From: Winogradskya humida
Lineage (GTDB): Bacteria; Actinomycetota; Actinomycetes; Mycobacteriales; Micromonosporaceae
DNA length: 52,023 bases
Direction of reading: 5' to 3'
NCBI RefSeq assembly: GCF_016862215.1
Contig: NZ_BOMN01000124.1
Location: 1-52,023, forward strand
In this document: positions 17,017 through 26,231 of the stretch, piece after piece
How positions within the stretch are numbered: the first letter of the stretch is position 1
Layout of the letters: each line of letters starts with the position of its first letter
The notes under the pieces: model-generated
The model's database searches: none
What the model saw: the letters and a program-made list of their open reading frames with translations, nothing else
What the model was told of the DNA's origin: nothing
Program-made: the position numbers and the translations under genes

Positions 17017-17189
17017 GACGTCGATCCTGCGCCGGCGAACGGTCGTCCGGGAGCTACAACTCGTCCTGGTACGGGTGATACCACTCAGGCGAGCGCCGCG
17101 AGGACGTCGTACCGCGACCGGTCACCATACCGTCCACAGTCTCGCGTACAGTCATCTTCCTCAAGACCTGGGTGCCCGCCGGCGCGACC

Positions 17190-17987
17190 ATGACCGCCAT
17201 GCCCACTATCGTTTTCATCCACGGCCTCTGGCTGCACGCGACCTCCTGGGAAGCCTGGCAGGAATTCTTCACGGCGGCCGGGTACGACACCGTCGCACCC
17301 GAATGGCCCGGCACCCCCGACACCGTGGCCGAGGCCCGGGCCAACCCGGACTCCATCGCCGACCACGGCATCGACGCCGTGACCGAGCACTACCTCAGTT
17401 TCCTCGACGGGCTGGGCGAGCCGCCGATCATCGTCGGTCACTCGTTCGGCGGCATGATCGCGCAGAAGATCCTCGGGCTCGGCCGGGCCGCGGCCGTCGT
17501 CGCCGTGGACGCTGCCCAGATCAAGGGGGTGCTGCCGCTCCCGCTGTCGGCGCTGCACGCGACGCTGCCGGTGTTCAAGAATCCCGCGAACATCCGGCGG
17601 GCCGTGTCGCTGACCGCCGAGCAGTTCCGCTACGGCTTCGGCAACGCGATCAGCGAGGAGGAGTCCGCCGCTCTCTACGACCGGTGGGCGATCCCCGCCC
17701 CCGGCCGCCCGCTGTTCGAGGCGGCGGCGGCGAACTTCTCGCTGCACTCCCCCGCCGCCGTCGACACCGGCAACACCTCGCGCGGCCCGCTGCTGCTCAT
17801 CGCGGGCGGCAAGGACCACACCGTCCCGGAGGTCATCACCGAGGCCACGGCCAAGCAGTACCGGCACTCCCCCGCGGTCACCGAACTCGTGGCGTTCCCC
17901 GACCGCGGGCACTCCCTGACCATCGACAACGGCTGGCGCGAGGTGGCCCAGAAGTCACTCGACTGGCTGCACGCGCAGGGCCTCTAA
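17190..17987 (+). CDS. Alpha/beta hydrolase
   Basis: About 265 residues. Oxyanion segment FIHGLWLHATSW, nucleophile elbow GHSFGG, acid region around IAGGKDHTVPE and His in FPDRGHSLT, giving a complete Ser-Asp-His triad. The fold is that of small esterases/lipases (TGL2-like); substrate unknown. Starts at GTG 17172, ATG 17190 and ATG 17199 are in frame with no clear ribosome site; all keep the full domain. It overlaps the convergent hydrolase gene by four bases. Confidence 0.87.
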   Translation: MTAMPTIVFIHGLWLHATSWEAWQEFFTAAGYDTVAPEWPGTPDTVAEARANPDSIADHGIDAVTEHYLSFLDGLGEPPIIVGHSFGGMIAQKILGLGRAAAVVAVDAAQIKGVLPLPLSALHATLPVFKNPANIRRAVSLTAEQFRYGFGNAISEEESAALYDRWAIPAPGRPLFEAAAANFSLHSPAAVDTGNTSRGPLLLIAGGKDHTVPEVITEATAKQYRHSPAVTELVAFPDRGHSLTIDNGWREVAQKSLDWLHAQGL

Positions 17988-18943
17988 CGGGCCAGGAACG
18001 TGAGGAGCAGTTCGGTCATGTACGCCGGCTGCTCCTCCCAGATCCAGTGGCCCGAGTCCGGCACGACAGCTTCCTGGACGTGTACGGCATACGACCGGGC
18101 CTGCTCCGCCACCTTTTCCTTCAGGCTGTGGTCCGCACCGACGGCCAGCACCGGGATCGTCAGCTTCCGCTTCCCGGACAGCGCGACGTCCCCGTTGTCG
18201 GTACCGAAGGCGCGGAACCACTCGAAACTGGCGCGCAGATGGGCGTCGTCGCGCAGCGCTTGCGCGTACACATCGGTGTCCTGCTCGTGAATGGCGGCCT
18301 TGTTGACCGCGAGCCAGTCGACGAACCCGGCGACCCACTGTTTCTCGTGCCCGTCGATCGTGTTCTCCGGCAGGCCGTTGGTCAGCGAGAAGAACCCGAA
18401 ATTCCAGAAACCGGGGCCGTCCTTCGTCAGTGACGGATAGCTGTAGACGGACTCGTCGGGGATCGGCGCCTCGGTCAGCGCCAGCTTGCGCACCTCACCG
18501 CGATAGGCAGCGGCATACGCGTACGCCACCATGGTCCCGATGTCATGACCGACCACATTCACCTCACGGGTACGCCCGAGCGTGGCAAGCAACGCATGCA
18601 CGTCAGCGGCCATGGTCACCTTGTCGTAGCCCCCAGCCGGCGCACTGCTGCCTCCCGCACCGCGCAGATCGGGCGCGATGACCGTGTAACTGCGCCCCAG
18701 CGCGGGCAGAACCCCGAACCATTCGTACGACGTCTCCGGATATCCGTGCAGCAGCACCAGCGTGGGCCCGTGCCCGCCGATGACATAGTGCATCCGGATC
18801 CCGTTGACGTTCGCGTCCCTGGCGCTGAAACCCTGTGGTGGCACCGGGTTGCCGGCCGGGGGATGCAGGCGGGCCGCCACGGGCGAGGCGAGGGCCAGGA
18901 CCACGGCGAGCACAACCGCGGCGTACCGTCGAATTGTTGTCAT
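17984..18943 (-). CDS. Exported alpha/beta hydrolase, epoxide hydrolase-like
   Basis: 319 residues with an N-terminal signal sequence (RRYAAVVLAVVLALASPVAA, cleavage near residue 24). HGYPETSYEW contains the HG(x)P oxyanion motif; the nucleophile is Asp in VVGHDIGTM, as in epoxide hydrolases and dehalogenases; the acid is in GADHS and His in PDSGHWIWEEQP. Its start is 16 bp after the stop of the large LuxR gene on the same strand, so the two may be co-transcribed. The exported location is unusual for this family, most members of which are cytoplasmic. Confidence 0.87.
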   Translation of the reverse strand: MTTIRRYAAVVLAVVLALASPVAARLHPPAGNPVPPQGFSARDANVNGIRMHYVIGGHGPTLVLLHGYPETSYEWFGVLPALGRSYTVIAPDLRGAGGSSAPAGGYDKVTMAADVHALLATLGRTREVNVVGHDIGTMVAYAYAAAYRGEVRKLALTEAPIPDESVYSYPSLTKDGPGFWNFGFFSLTNGLPENTIDGHEKQWVAGFVDWLAVNKAAIHEQDTDVYAQALRDDAHLRASFEWFRAFGTDNGDVALSGKRKLTIPVLAVGADHSLKEKVAEQARSYAVHVQEAVVPDSGHWIWEEQPAYMTELLLTFLAR

Positions 18944-18959
18944 GCGGCGACGGTAGGGA

Positions 18960-21596
18960 TCAGCCCCCGGACCGGTCTTGAGTCGGTCGACTGCGCGAAC
19001 GGCTGAGATCGGGCAGGTCGCGCAACTCGCGCCGGGACGTCACGTCGAGCTTCGGGAAGAGCCGATAAAGATGAGACGCCACGGTACGCGGTGACAGGAA
19101 CAGCCGCTGCCCGATCTCCCGGTTCGTCAACCCCTCCGCGGCCAGCCGCGCAACGGCCAGCTCCTGGGGCGACAGATCCGCGTGCACCCCGGGACCGGCA
19201 TCGGCCAGCGCGTCGGTCGTACGGCGCAGCCATGGCGCAGCCCCGAGTTCGGCGAACGTCGCTCTGGCGAGATGCAGCTGTGCACGGGCCTCGCCGCTGC
19301 GGCCCTCCCGGCCGAGCCACGTCGCGAAGGCGAGCCGGGCACGGGCACCCAGCCACGGCCAGTCGTCCAGCCCACCGGCGAGCGCCTTGCGGAAATGCGG
19401 CTCGGCATCGGCCAGAAGCGCATCCGCCAGCAGCAGGTTCGCGGCGAGGACGGGGCTGAGCCAGGCGGCACCGGCATGACGGGCGAGCACGGCGCGGGCC
19501 GCATCATGGCGACCGCTCAGAGCCGCGACCTCCGCGAGAAACCCCAGAGCTTCGGCCAGCTCCGGCACGTGCACCCCGGTCCCGGTCCCGGTCCCGGTCA
19601 CCATCATCTCGTACGCGGCCACATGCTCACCGCCGTCCGACAGCGCAATCGCCCGCGCCGTCACCAACCGCACCCGAACCCCGGGAGCCCGCCGCCCGTC
19701 CAGCTCCCGTTCAGCAGCCGCTGCCGCCATCTCGCAGGCCCGGACATCGCCCCGGCACGCGGCCAGCACGGCGTCCACAGCCAGTGTGTACGCGGTCCAC
19801 ATCGGCCACTCGCGCTGACCGTTGAGTCGAACCGCCCGCCGAGCCGTCCCCCAGTCCCCGAGAACCAGCGCCGCACCGGCCCGCATCGCCGTCACCGCCG
19901 TCAGATCCCCCAGGCGACCCAGCGCCCACAGAGCCTGACCCGCCACCCCCAGGTGCCACGCAGCCGCCCGAGGATCTCCCACCCCCAGCGCCGCCTCCCC
20001 CAGCAACGCACTCTCCCCCGCCCCGACCACCCGCCCCACCGCGACCCGATCCACCGCGACCCGATCCACCGCGACCCGATCCCGCCCGACCTGATCCCGC
20101 CCGACCTGATCCAGTGCGAAGGGCCGGTCCGGGCCTGCGCGATTCACCCCGGCCGCCCGATCCAGGGCCGCCCGATAGGGCGCGGCTGTGGTCAGGGTTT
20201 GCACTTCGGGGCCGTGGCGGGTCGGTGCTGCCCAGGCCAGGGCAGCCGCGTAGCGGGCGTCGTCATGCAGGGGCGCCGGCAGCCGGCGGAGAGCCGCAAG
20301 AACACCCGGGTCGCCCGGTGCAGTCCGGGCAGCGGCGAGCAGAAGGTCCAGCCCGAGCCCGAAGTCAGCAGCAGCGCCGGCCGCGGCGTCGGCCGCAGCA
20401 GCAGCGTCGGCCGCAGCAGCGTTGGCCGCAGCAGCGTTGGCCGCAGCAGCGTTGGCGCGGGGCGTCCGGGTGAGGGCGAGAAAAATGCCCGGCGCGACCA
20501 TTTCCGTAGGGCCGCCGATGCCGGTGACGGTGTCGTGCGATGAGCGGGCGAGGGACAGGCGCACCCTGCCCAGATCGTCGAGCTGGGCGATCTTCACCGT
20601 GTCCAGCAAATGGTGCCCGACCGCGTGGTGGCCCAGTTGGGCGGCGGCCGAGGCGGCGCGGATCAGTCTGGTGCCGCGCCGGGCGGGATCGGTGGTCAGT
20701 CTTGCGGCGATGACCAGCCGGCGTAGCTCCACGAGCGGCGGCACGTTGCTGCGTAACGGATCCAGCAGGTCGGCGAGACCGTCATCCGGGCCTGGGGCGG
20801 CCTGCGCGGCGTGCCACCAGCGTTCCTCGCCACGCAATGTCCTGGCCAGGACGGCGTGAGCGCGGATGCGGGCGGCGAACGGCATTCGATGCAGCAGCGC
20901 GGCTCGCAGCAGCGGCTGCCGGAACGCCACGTCATAGCCTCGGATCACGATCTCGTCGAGGGCCGGGCTCAGCACATCCGGGTCCACCCCGGACGCGGTG
21001 GCCAGTTCGCCGGCCGTGAGGGTTTCCGCCACCGCGACGAGGTCCAGCGCCGCACGAGTGGATTCCGGCAGCCCGGCCAGACCCGCGATCAGGCTCGCGG
21101 CGAGCCGATCGGTGACGGGCGGCGTCCAGAGCCGCTCGGGGCCGGCCGTGCGCCACGCGACCGGCAACTCCGTCAGCGCCAGGGGGTTACCGTGGGCCCG
21201 GTCGGCGATCAGGCGTCGCTCGATCGCGGGGAAGTCTCCGGCCTCGCGGCTCAGCAGCCGGTCGGCGGCAGCGTCGTCGAGGGCACCGACCCGGATGGTT
21301 TCCGCGCCCGGCCAGGGTGACTTCTGCCGGTGGGTGGCGGCGAGGACGCGGAGGGGGTGCTCACTGCGTACGTCGGTGAGGGTCTGGATCCTGTGGATTT
21401 CTGCCGGGTTCAGCAGGTGTGTGTCGTCCACGATTACCGGGTTGGCCGGGGCCTCGCGGGCGGCGGCGGACAGCAGGGTGGTGAGGCCGATGCCGGGCTC
21501 GCCGGTCAGGACCAGGATCGGCCGGATCGGCGGCTGGGTCAGCCGGAGCCGGATTGCCTCGAGCAAGCCTGAGCGACCGATCAGTTCTTCCCGCAC
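18960..21596 (-). CDS. LAL-type LuxR regulator with degenerate P-loop
   Basis: About 878 residues. The N-terminal AAA/STAND ATPase-like domain starts ELIGRSGLLEAI. Its Walker A reads GEPGIGLTT, so Leu38 replaces the invariant Lys; the Walker B-like segment is PVIVDDTHLL. A long helical TPR-like middle follows. The C-terminal LuxR HTH (about 800-865: LSPQELAVARLAAEGLTNREIGQRLFLSPRTVASHLYRLFPKL) is intact. GTG 21596 has GGAGG 4 nt upstream and places the start right before the domain; ATG 21638 is the alternative. The middle contains Ala/Asn and Val/Asp tandem repeats. ATP hydrolysis is doubtful; DNA binding should be retained. It is divergent from the SARP gene. Confidence 0.85.
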   Translation of the reverse strand: MREELIGRSGLLEAIRLRLTQPPIRPILVLTGEPGIGLTTLLSAAAREAPANPVIVDDTHLLNPAEIHRIQTLTDVRSEHPLRVLAATHRQKSPWPGAETIRVGALDDAAADRLLSREAGDFPAIERRLIADRAHGNPLALTELPVAWRTAGPERLWTPPVTDRLAASLIAGLAGLPESTRAALDLVAVAETLTAGELATASGVDPDVLSPALDEIVIRGYDVAFRQPLLRAALLHRMPFAARIRAHAVLARTLRGEERWWHAAQAAPGPDDGLADLLDPLRSNVPPLVELRRLVIAARLTTDPARRGTRLIRAASAAAQLGHHAVGHHLLDTVKIAQLDDLGRVRLSLARSSHDTVTGIGGPTEMVAPGIFLALTRTPRANAAAANAAAANAAAADAAAAADAAAGAAADFGLGLDLLLAAARTAPGDPGVLAALRRLPAPLHDDARYAAALAWAAPTRHGPEVQTLTTAAPYRAALDRAAGVNRAGPDRPFALDQVGRDQVGRDRVAVDRVAVDRVAVGRVVGAGESALLGEAALGVGDPRAAAWHLGVAGQALWALGRLGDLTAVTAMRAGAALVLGDWGTARRAVRLNGQREWPMWTAYTLAVDAVLAACRGDVRACEMAAAAAERELDGRRAPGVRVRLVTARAIALSDGGEHVAAYEMMVTGTGTGTGVHVPELAEALGFLAEVAALSGRHDAARAVLARHAGAAWLSPVLAANLLLADALLADAEPHFRKALAGGLDDWPWLGARARLAFATWLGREGRSGEARAQLHLARATFAELGAAPWLRRTTDALADAGPGVHADLSPQELAVARLAAEGLTNREIGQRLFLSPRTVASHLYRLFPKLDVTSRRELRDLPDLSRSRSRPTQDRSGG
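20035..20112. repeat. 15-bp in-frame tandem repeat in the LuxR gene
   Basis: About five to six copies of a 15-bp unit related to CCGCGACCCGATCCA, then CCCGACCTGATCC variants. They encode repeats of the DRVAV / GRDQV type in the regulator's middle region. Confidence 0.75.
20390..20460. repeat. 15-bp Ala/Asn tandem repeat in the LuxR gene
   Basis: Three near-perfect copies of GCAGCAGCGTTGGCC preceded by degenerate GTCGGCC variants. They encode NAAAA/DAAAA runs on the minus strand. Confidence 0.75.
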
Positions 21597-21716
21597 GGTA
21601 CCTCCCGGGGCGGGACGGTAGCCGGGGTCAGTGACCATCGAGTGACCGCCGGAGACGCGGCCCACACCGGGTGGGACGGCCTTGCCGTGGGCCGCGGGCG
21701 CTCCTACGGTCGGAGG

Positions 21717-23156
21717 GTGACGCAGACGCTGCTGCCCGGCCCCAAGGTCTACTTTGGCCTGTTCGGTGGTGTGCGGGCGTGGCGCAACCAGCGGCCGCTC
21801 GAGCTCGGGCCGCCGCAGCGGCGCGCACTGCTCGGCATTCTGCTGGCCGCGGACGGACGGCTGGTCACGGTCGCCGAGTTGATCGACCTGATCTGGGGTG
21901 AGCGGCCCAGCGCCAGCGCGACCAACCTGGTGCACCGGCACGTGGGGGCGTTGCGGCGCACGTTCGAGCCGGAGCTGCCGCACCGGGCGGAGGGGCGCTG
22001 GCTGGTCCGGTCGGGGAGCGGTTATGAGGTGCGGGTCGACGCTGTCTCCTGTGACCTGCGGCGGTTCCGGTTGCTCGCCGAGCGCGCGGCCCAGCCCGGG
22101 ACCAGCCCCGCAACGGTCGCCGACCTGCTCCTGCAGGCGCTGGACCTCGCGTCCGGGGCTCCCGGAGAAGGGTTGACGTTCCCGCTCGCGCAGGCGACAC
22201 CGTTCCGGGTTGTCGAGCGCGAGCGGGTCGGTGCTGCGATGGCCGCCGCCGACGCGGCGCTGCGGTGCGGCCGCGAACGCCAGGTCACGCCACACCTGAT
22301 GGCGTTGAGTGCCCGGCATCCGCTGGACGAGCCGCTGCACGCCCGGCTGATCGACTGCCTCGCCGCGGGCGGGGAACGGGCCGGGGCGCTCGCCGTCTAC
22401 GAGGACGTGCGGCGCCGGCTCAACACCGAGCTCGGGATCGAGCCCGGCCACGAGCTCGGCGACGCCCGGCGGCGGGTGGCCGGGCGCTCCCCCGCAGCCG
22501 GGCGGCCCACGACCCTCGCGGTCGCCGTGCCCGCTCAGCTTCCCCCGGCACCCACGGTGTTCCTGGGTCGCGAGCGTGAGCTGGCGGCCGCCGACGCCTA
22601 CCTCGCCAGGTTCGCCGCGCCCGACGACAGAGCCCGCGCGGCCGAGGACAGACGCCGCCCGGGCGAGGACGGAGAGCGTGCGGCCGAGGACAGACGCCGC
22701 GCGGGCGAGGGTGGAGAGCGTGCGGCCGGGCATCGGATCTGTGCGATCACGGGGGTGGCGGGGATCGGCAAGACGGCTCTCGCCCTGCACTGGGCGCATC
22801 GCAACGCCGGGAAGTTTCCCGACGGGCAGTTCTACATCGACCTGTGGGGTGACGACGGCGAGGGCGCTGCCCCGGCCCAGGTGCTGCGGGGCTTCCTGAC
22901 CGCGCTCGGGATGCGGCCCGCGGCCGGTGCCGATCAGGAGAGCCTGGCGGCGGCGTTCCATCAGGCGGTGCGGGGGCGCAAGCTGCTCTTCGTGCTCGAC
23001 GGCGCACGTGGGAGCGTGCAGGTTCGTGCGGTGCTGCCCGCCGATCCGGGTTGCCTGGTGATCGCGACCAGCAGGCACTGCCTGACCGGTCTGATCGCCC
23101 ATGAGGGCGCGCAACCGATCCCGCTCGAAACCACGCTCAGCCCGGTGCCGGTCTGA
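21717..23156 (+). CDS. SARP-type regulator, truncated within its NB-ARC ATPase domain
   Basis: About 479 residues. An OmpR-type winged helix (about 10-90: LGPPQRRALLGILLAADGRLVTVAELIDLIWGERPSASATNLV) and a bacterial transcriptional activation domain (BTAD, about 95-245) are complete. They are followed by an Arg/Glu-rich linker with repeats and the start of an NB-ARC domain with intact Walker A (GVAGIGKTA, K352). The protein stops after the sensor-like segment CLVIATSRHCLTGL. AfsR-type relatives continue for another 400 or more residues. GTG 21717 has no spaced Shine-Dalgarno; GTG 21687 and 21642 are alternatives. It ends 20 bp inside the convergent LuxR gene. SARPs usually activate secondary-metabolite or stress genes. 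Confidence 0.82.
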   Translation: MTQTLLPGPKVYFGLFGGVRAWRNQRPLELGPPQRRALLGILLAADGRLVTVAELIDLIWGERPSASATNLVHRHVGALRRTFEPELPHRAEGRWLVRSGSGYEVRVDAVSCDLRRFRLLAERAAQPGTSPATVADLLLQALDLASGAPGEGLTFPLAQATPFRVVERERVGAAMAAADAALRCGRERQVTPHLMALSARHPLDEPLHARLIDCLAAGGERAGALAVYEDVRRRLNTELGIEPGHELGDARRRVAGRSPAAGRPTTLAVAVPAQLPPAPTVFLGRERELAAADAYLARFAAPDDRARAAEDRRRPGEDGERAAEDRRRAGEGGERAAGHRICAITGVAGIGKTALALHWAHRNAGKFPDGQFYIDLWGDDGEGAAPAQVLRGFLTALGMRPAAGADQESLAAAFHQAVRGRKLLFVLDGARGSVQVRAVLPADPGCLVIATSRHCLTGLIAHEGAQPIPLETTLSPVPV

Positions 23157-24663
23157 CCGCGATCCGGGTGGCCAGCTGGGTCCGGGACGTTATCTCCAGC
23201 TTCGGGAAGATCCGATACAAGTGCGATGCCACCGTACGCGGGGACAGCATCAGCCGTAACCCGATCTCCCGGTTCGACAGGCCCTGCGCCGCGAGCCGGG
23301 CGATCCGCAGCTCCTGCGGCGAGAGGACACCGGGCTCGGATTCCCCGGCCGGCACCCCCGCGGCGCGCAGTTCCGCGGCGGCCCGCCGCGCCCAGGCCGT
23401 GGCACCGGCCAGCGCCAGGCTGCGCTGCGCCGCGGCGAGGTGCACGCGGGCCTCGGCGATCCGGCGGCGGCGGCGCAGCCAGGAACCCAGACCCAGCTCG
23501 ATCCGCGCCCGCAGCCACGGATGGTGCTGCGGTGTGGCGGCCAGGGCGAGCTTGAAACAGTCCGCGTCGTCGGCGAGCAGCGCCCGGGCATAACCCAGGT
23601 TGAGCGACGCGCCCTGCAGGCGATGAACGACGGCGGCCAGCTCCGCGTGGTTGCCGCTGTGTACGGCGGCTTCGGCGAGCAGGTCGAGCCAGCGCGCCGC
23701 CGTGCCCGGGTCGTATCCCTCGGCGGTGTCGTCGAACAGCGTACTGAGCAGCGCATATGCGGTGGCCCACGAGCCGCGGCCCAGCTCGGTGACCGCGCGG
23801 GCCACCCGGCTCTGCGCCCCGGCCGCGCCCACATCGTGCCCACGGGCGGCCACCCGGTCCACCACGTCGCAGTCGGCGAGCGCACCCGTGACGTCGCCGC
23901 GCAGTGCCCGTACGGTGGCTCGGATCGCCGTGGCCCGCAGCTCCCAGACCGGCTGGTCCGTCAGCACCGCCAGGCGCATCCCCTCATCCGCCGCACGCCC
24001 GGCCGTATCCCAATCACCCAGCGTCATCGTCACGTGCGCGTGCACCGTCTCCACACGCGCAAGCAGCCCCGCCCGCGCTCCCCCGTCCAGCACCCGCACC
24101 CCGTCCAGCACCCGCACCCCGCCCAAAGCCAGCGCCCCGCCCGAAGCCCGCACCCCGCCCGAAGCCCGCACCCCGCCCGAAGCCCGCACCCCGCCCGAAG
24201 CCAGCGCCCCGCCCGAAGCCCGCACCCCGCCCGGAGCCAGCGCCCCGCCCAAAACCAGTGCCGCGTCCGGGGCGGCCAGCGTTCGGGCCGTGGCCGCCAG
24301 CAGGTCGGCGGCGCGGGCTGGTTCTCCGGCGTGCAGGGCGGCGACGGCAAGCGGCCAGCACGCGTCCGGGTCGTGCCACGGGGGCTCGGCGAGGACGGCG
24401 GTCAGCAGGTGCCGGGCGTCGTCCGGGGTCGCGAGCGCGAGCGCGGCCAGATATCGCGGATCGCCACCGTTCCCGGGCAGGCGCAGCAGACATTCGAGCA
24501 GCGGCCCCCGCACCGCGACCCGGTCGCCGTCCCAGAGCAGTGCCAGCGCCAGATCGGCCAGGGCGTCCAGCGCTGCCCCGGGCCGCCCGGCGGCGATCAG
24601 CCGGGCGGCGGGGAGGCAGGCGGTCGCGGTGGGTTCCCGGAGCCGGGTCAGCTCGATGGTCAT
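23137..24663 (-). CDS. LuxR-family regulator lacking the ATPase domain
   Basis: 508 residues. No P-loop is present; the protein corresponds to the helical TPR-like middle plus the C-terminal LuxR HTH of LAL regulators (about 440-500: LSPQELRIARLAAQGLSNREIGLRLMLSPRTVASHLYRIFPKLEITSR). Its C-terminal region closely resembles that of the LuxR protein at 18960, so the two are probably paralogues. Residues about 138-195 are a Gly/Val/Arg/Ala/Ser hexapeptide repeat. ATG 24663 is used. Function as a DNA-binding regulator without the ATP switch is inference. Confidence 0.83.
   Translation of the reverse strand: MTIELTRLREPTATACLPAARLIAAGRPGAALDALADLALALLWDGDRVAVRGPLLECLLRLPGNGGDPRYLAALALATPDDARHLLTAVLAEPPWHDPDACWPLAVAALHAGEPARAADLLAATARTLAAPDAALVLGGALAPGGVRASGGALASGGVRASGGVRASGGVRASGGALALGGVRVLDGVRVLDGGARAGLLARVETVHAHVTMTLGDWDTAGRAADEGMRLAVLTDQPVWELRATAIRATVRALRGDVTGALADCDVVDRVAARGHDVGAAGAQSRVARAVTELGRGSWATAYALLSTLFDDTAEGYDPGTAARWLDLLAEAAVHSGNHAELAAVVHRLQGASLNLGYARALLADDADCFKLALAATPQHHPWLRARIELGLGSWLRRRRRIAEARVHLAAAQRSLALAGATAWARRAAAELRAAGVPAGESEPGVLSPQELRIARLAAQGLSNREIGLRLMLSPRTVASHLYRIFPKLEITSRTQLATRIAVRPAPG
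24085..24252. repeat. 18-bp minisatellite in the ATPase-less LuxR gene
   Basis: Roughly nine copies of an 18-bp unit such as CCCGAAGCCCGCACCCCG, with some AGCGCC variants. They encode a GGVRAS/GGALAS hexapeptide repeat. Unit length is a multiple of three, so copy-number change would keep the frame. Confidence 0.85.
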
Positions 24664-24724
24664 GCTGTCACCGTAGGGGTGCGCTCACGGCGTACCCATA
24701 AGCAACAGTGACTGCAATCCCTGC

Positions 24725-26110
24725 TTAAGCACCCACCCGGAACGCGAGGATCGCGCCGGGGTTCGTGAGGGTGTTGGTCGGTGTGCCGTCCGGGCCGCGG
24801 ACCATGCCAATGCTGTCGGTGGCGACGTAGACCGTCGTGCGGTCCGGGCTGAAAGCCGTGTCGCGGTAACGGTTCTGCGATACCCACAGCCGTTCCTGCT
24901 TGACGACGGTGCGGCCGTCGACGCTCAGCACGAGCCGGTGCACGGCGCCGTCCTTGAGGCTGGTGACGAGCAGGGCGCTGCCCCAGCCACGGATGCCCTG
25001 GTAGTAGCTGAGGCTCGACGGCGCGACGGTCGGGTTGCAGATGAACCAGTCCTCGCTCGGGGCGCACTTCGATGCCGGGTCGCGGAAGTCGTAGTCGTTG
25101 CCGACCGTGGTGCCCAGCGTGCTGATCGGCGCGTCGAGGGTGCCGGTCCAGGCGGATTCCTGCTGCGTCGGCACCGAGGCGGGGGCCACGAGCTCGTCGT
25201 AGGTGAGGTTCTTGCAGCCGGGGGCGGCGGACCAGTTGGAATACGCGTACGCGCTGTCGTCGCGCTTTCCGGCCACGTACGGCCAGCCGTAGTTGCTTCC
25301 CCGGTGCACGATGTTGATCTCGTCGTCGGTCTTGGGGCCTTGCTCGGCCTCGTAGAGCCGCCCGTCGCCGGCGAAGTCCATCCCCTGCGGGTTGCGATGA
25401 CCGTACGTGATGACGTGGCTGCGTACCCCGCCCAGCACCGGGTTGTCCGCGGGGATCGACCCGTCCGGGTTCAGCCGCAGCGTCTTGCCGACGTACGAGC
25501 TCCAGTCCTTGGCCCGCACCTCGGCGAGGGTCGGCAGGCGCTGGGCCCAGTTCGGGTCGCAGGCGTTGGCGAACTGGTTCGCGCCCTGGTCACCGATCGT
25601 GTAGTACAGCTTGCCGTCGGGGCCGACGCGCAGCCGGGCCGACTGGTGGTCGGTGCCGGACGGGAGCCCGGTGAGCACGTCGCTCGGGCTGATCAGCGTG
25701 TGAGTCGCGGCGTTCACGGTGTAGCGGACGATCTTCAGGCGCAGCGTCTCGCCGGTCACGGCGGCGGGGGTCTTCGTGGTGTACGAGTACGACAAGTACG
25801 CGTACCCGGAACCGAATGCGAGCCCGAGCAGGCCGTCCTGGCTGCCTCCGGCCTGGTGGTACGCAATCCCGGCAAGGTCGAGCGCCGTGGTCTTCGCGCC
25901 GGTCACCGGGTCGACGCGGGTGACCTTCAGGCCACTCTTCTCGGTCACCCAGAGCTGACCGTCCGGACCCCAGACGATCTCGTACGGGTCGGCCAGCCCG
26001 GTTGCCAGAACCGTCCGGGTGAATTGTGTACGCGGGGCCGCGGCACCGGGCGCGGCAACGCCCAGGGTCAGCGTGGATACAGCGGCCACCGCCGCGAGGA
26101 CAGTCCTCAA
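24725..26110 (-). CDS. Secreted PQQ-dependent sugar dehydrogenase (GDH/sorbosone dehydrogenase type)
   Basis: 461 residues with a Sec signal peptide (AAPGAAA, cleavage about residue 25). It is a six-bladed beta-propeller of the glucose/sorbosone dehydrogenase family. Matching segments are PYEIVWGPDGQLWVTEKSG, GSQDGLLGLAFG, DGKLYYTIGDQG, VITYGHRNPQGMDF, YEAEQGPKTDDEINIVHRGSNYGWP and the C-terminal DTAFSPDRTTVYVATDS. The family oxidises sugars outside the membrane using PQQ. The start is TTG 26110; no ATG or GTG fits better, and GGGAAG lies just upstream. No PQQ biosynthesis genes are in the window. Confidence 0.87.
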   Translation of the reverse strand: MRTVLAAVAAVSTLTLGVAAPGAAAPRTQFTRTVLATGLADPYEIVWGPDGQLWVTEKSGLKVTRVDPVTGAKTTALDLAGIAYHQAGGSQDGLLGLAFGSGYAYLSYSYTTKTPAAVTGETLRLKIVRYTVNAATHTLISPSDVLTGLPSGTDHQSARLRVGPDGKLYYTIGDQGANQFANACDPNWAQRLPTLAEVRAKDWSSYVGKTLRLNPDGSIPADNPVLGGVRSHVITYGHRNPQGMDFAGDGRLYEAEQGPKTDDEINIVHRGSNYGWPYVAGKRDDSAYAYSNWSAAPGCKNLTYDELVAPASVPTQQESAWTGTLDAPISTLGTTVGNDYDFRDPASKCAPSEDWFICNPTVAPSSLSYYQGIRGWGSALLVTSLKDGAVHRLVLSVDGRTVVKQERLWVSQNRYRDTAFSPDRTTVYVATDSIGMVRGPDGTPTNTLTNPGAILAFRVGA

Positions 26111-26185
26111 GAGCTTCCCATTCCCAGCCGGCGCTCACCGCGCGTTGATCTTCAGTGCGTGTAACGCACCGGACCTGTCGCGGTC

Positions 26186-26218
26186 ACGGGCCCGGCACCT
26201 TCGCGGCGCCGGGCCCGT
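26186..26218 (-). terminator. Strong terminator hairpin after fprA
   Basis: ACGGGCCCGGC / GCCGGGCCCGT, a perfect 11-bp stem with an 11-nt loop, 14 bp past the fprA stop and upstream of the dehydrogenase gene. No U-tract. Confidence 0.75.
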
Positions 26219-26231
26219 TGCAAGCCGGGGG

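Noticed and set aside
21639..23114. Apparent 490-residue upstream extension of the LuxR gene
   Set aside because: It runs antisense through the SARP gene with Arg/Gly/Pro-rich wrong-frame composition; the domain begins at about 21596.
24085..24252. Regular repeats that could suggest a CRISPR array
   Set aside because: The 18-bp units are contiguous without spacers and lie in frame inside a coding sequence.
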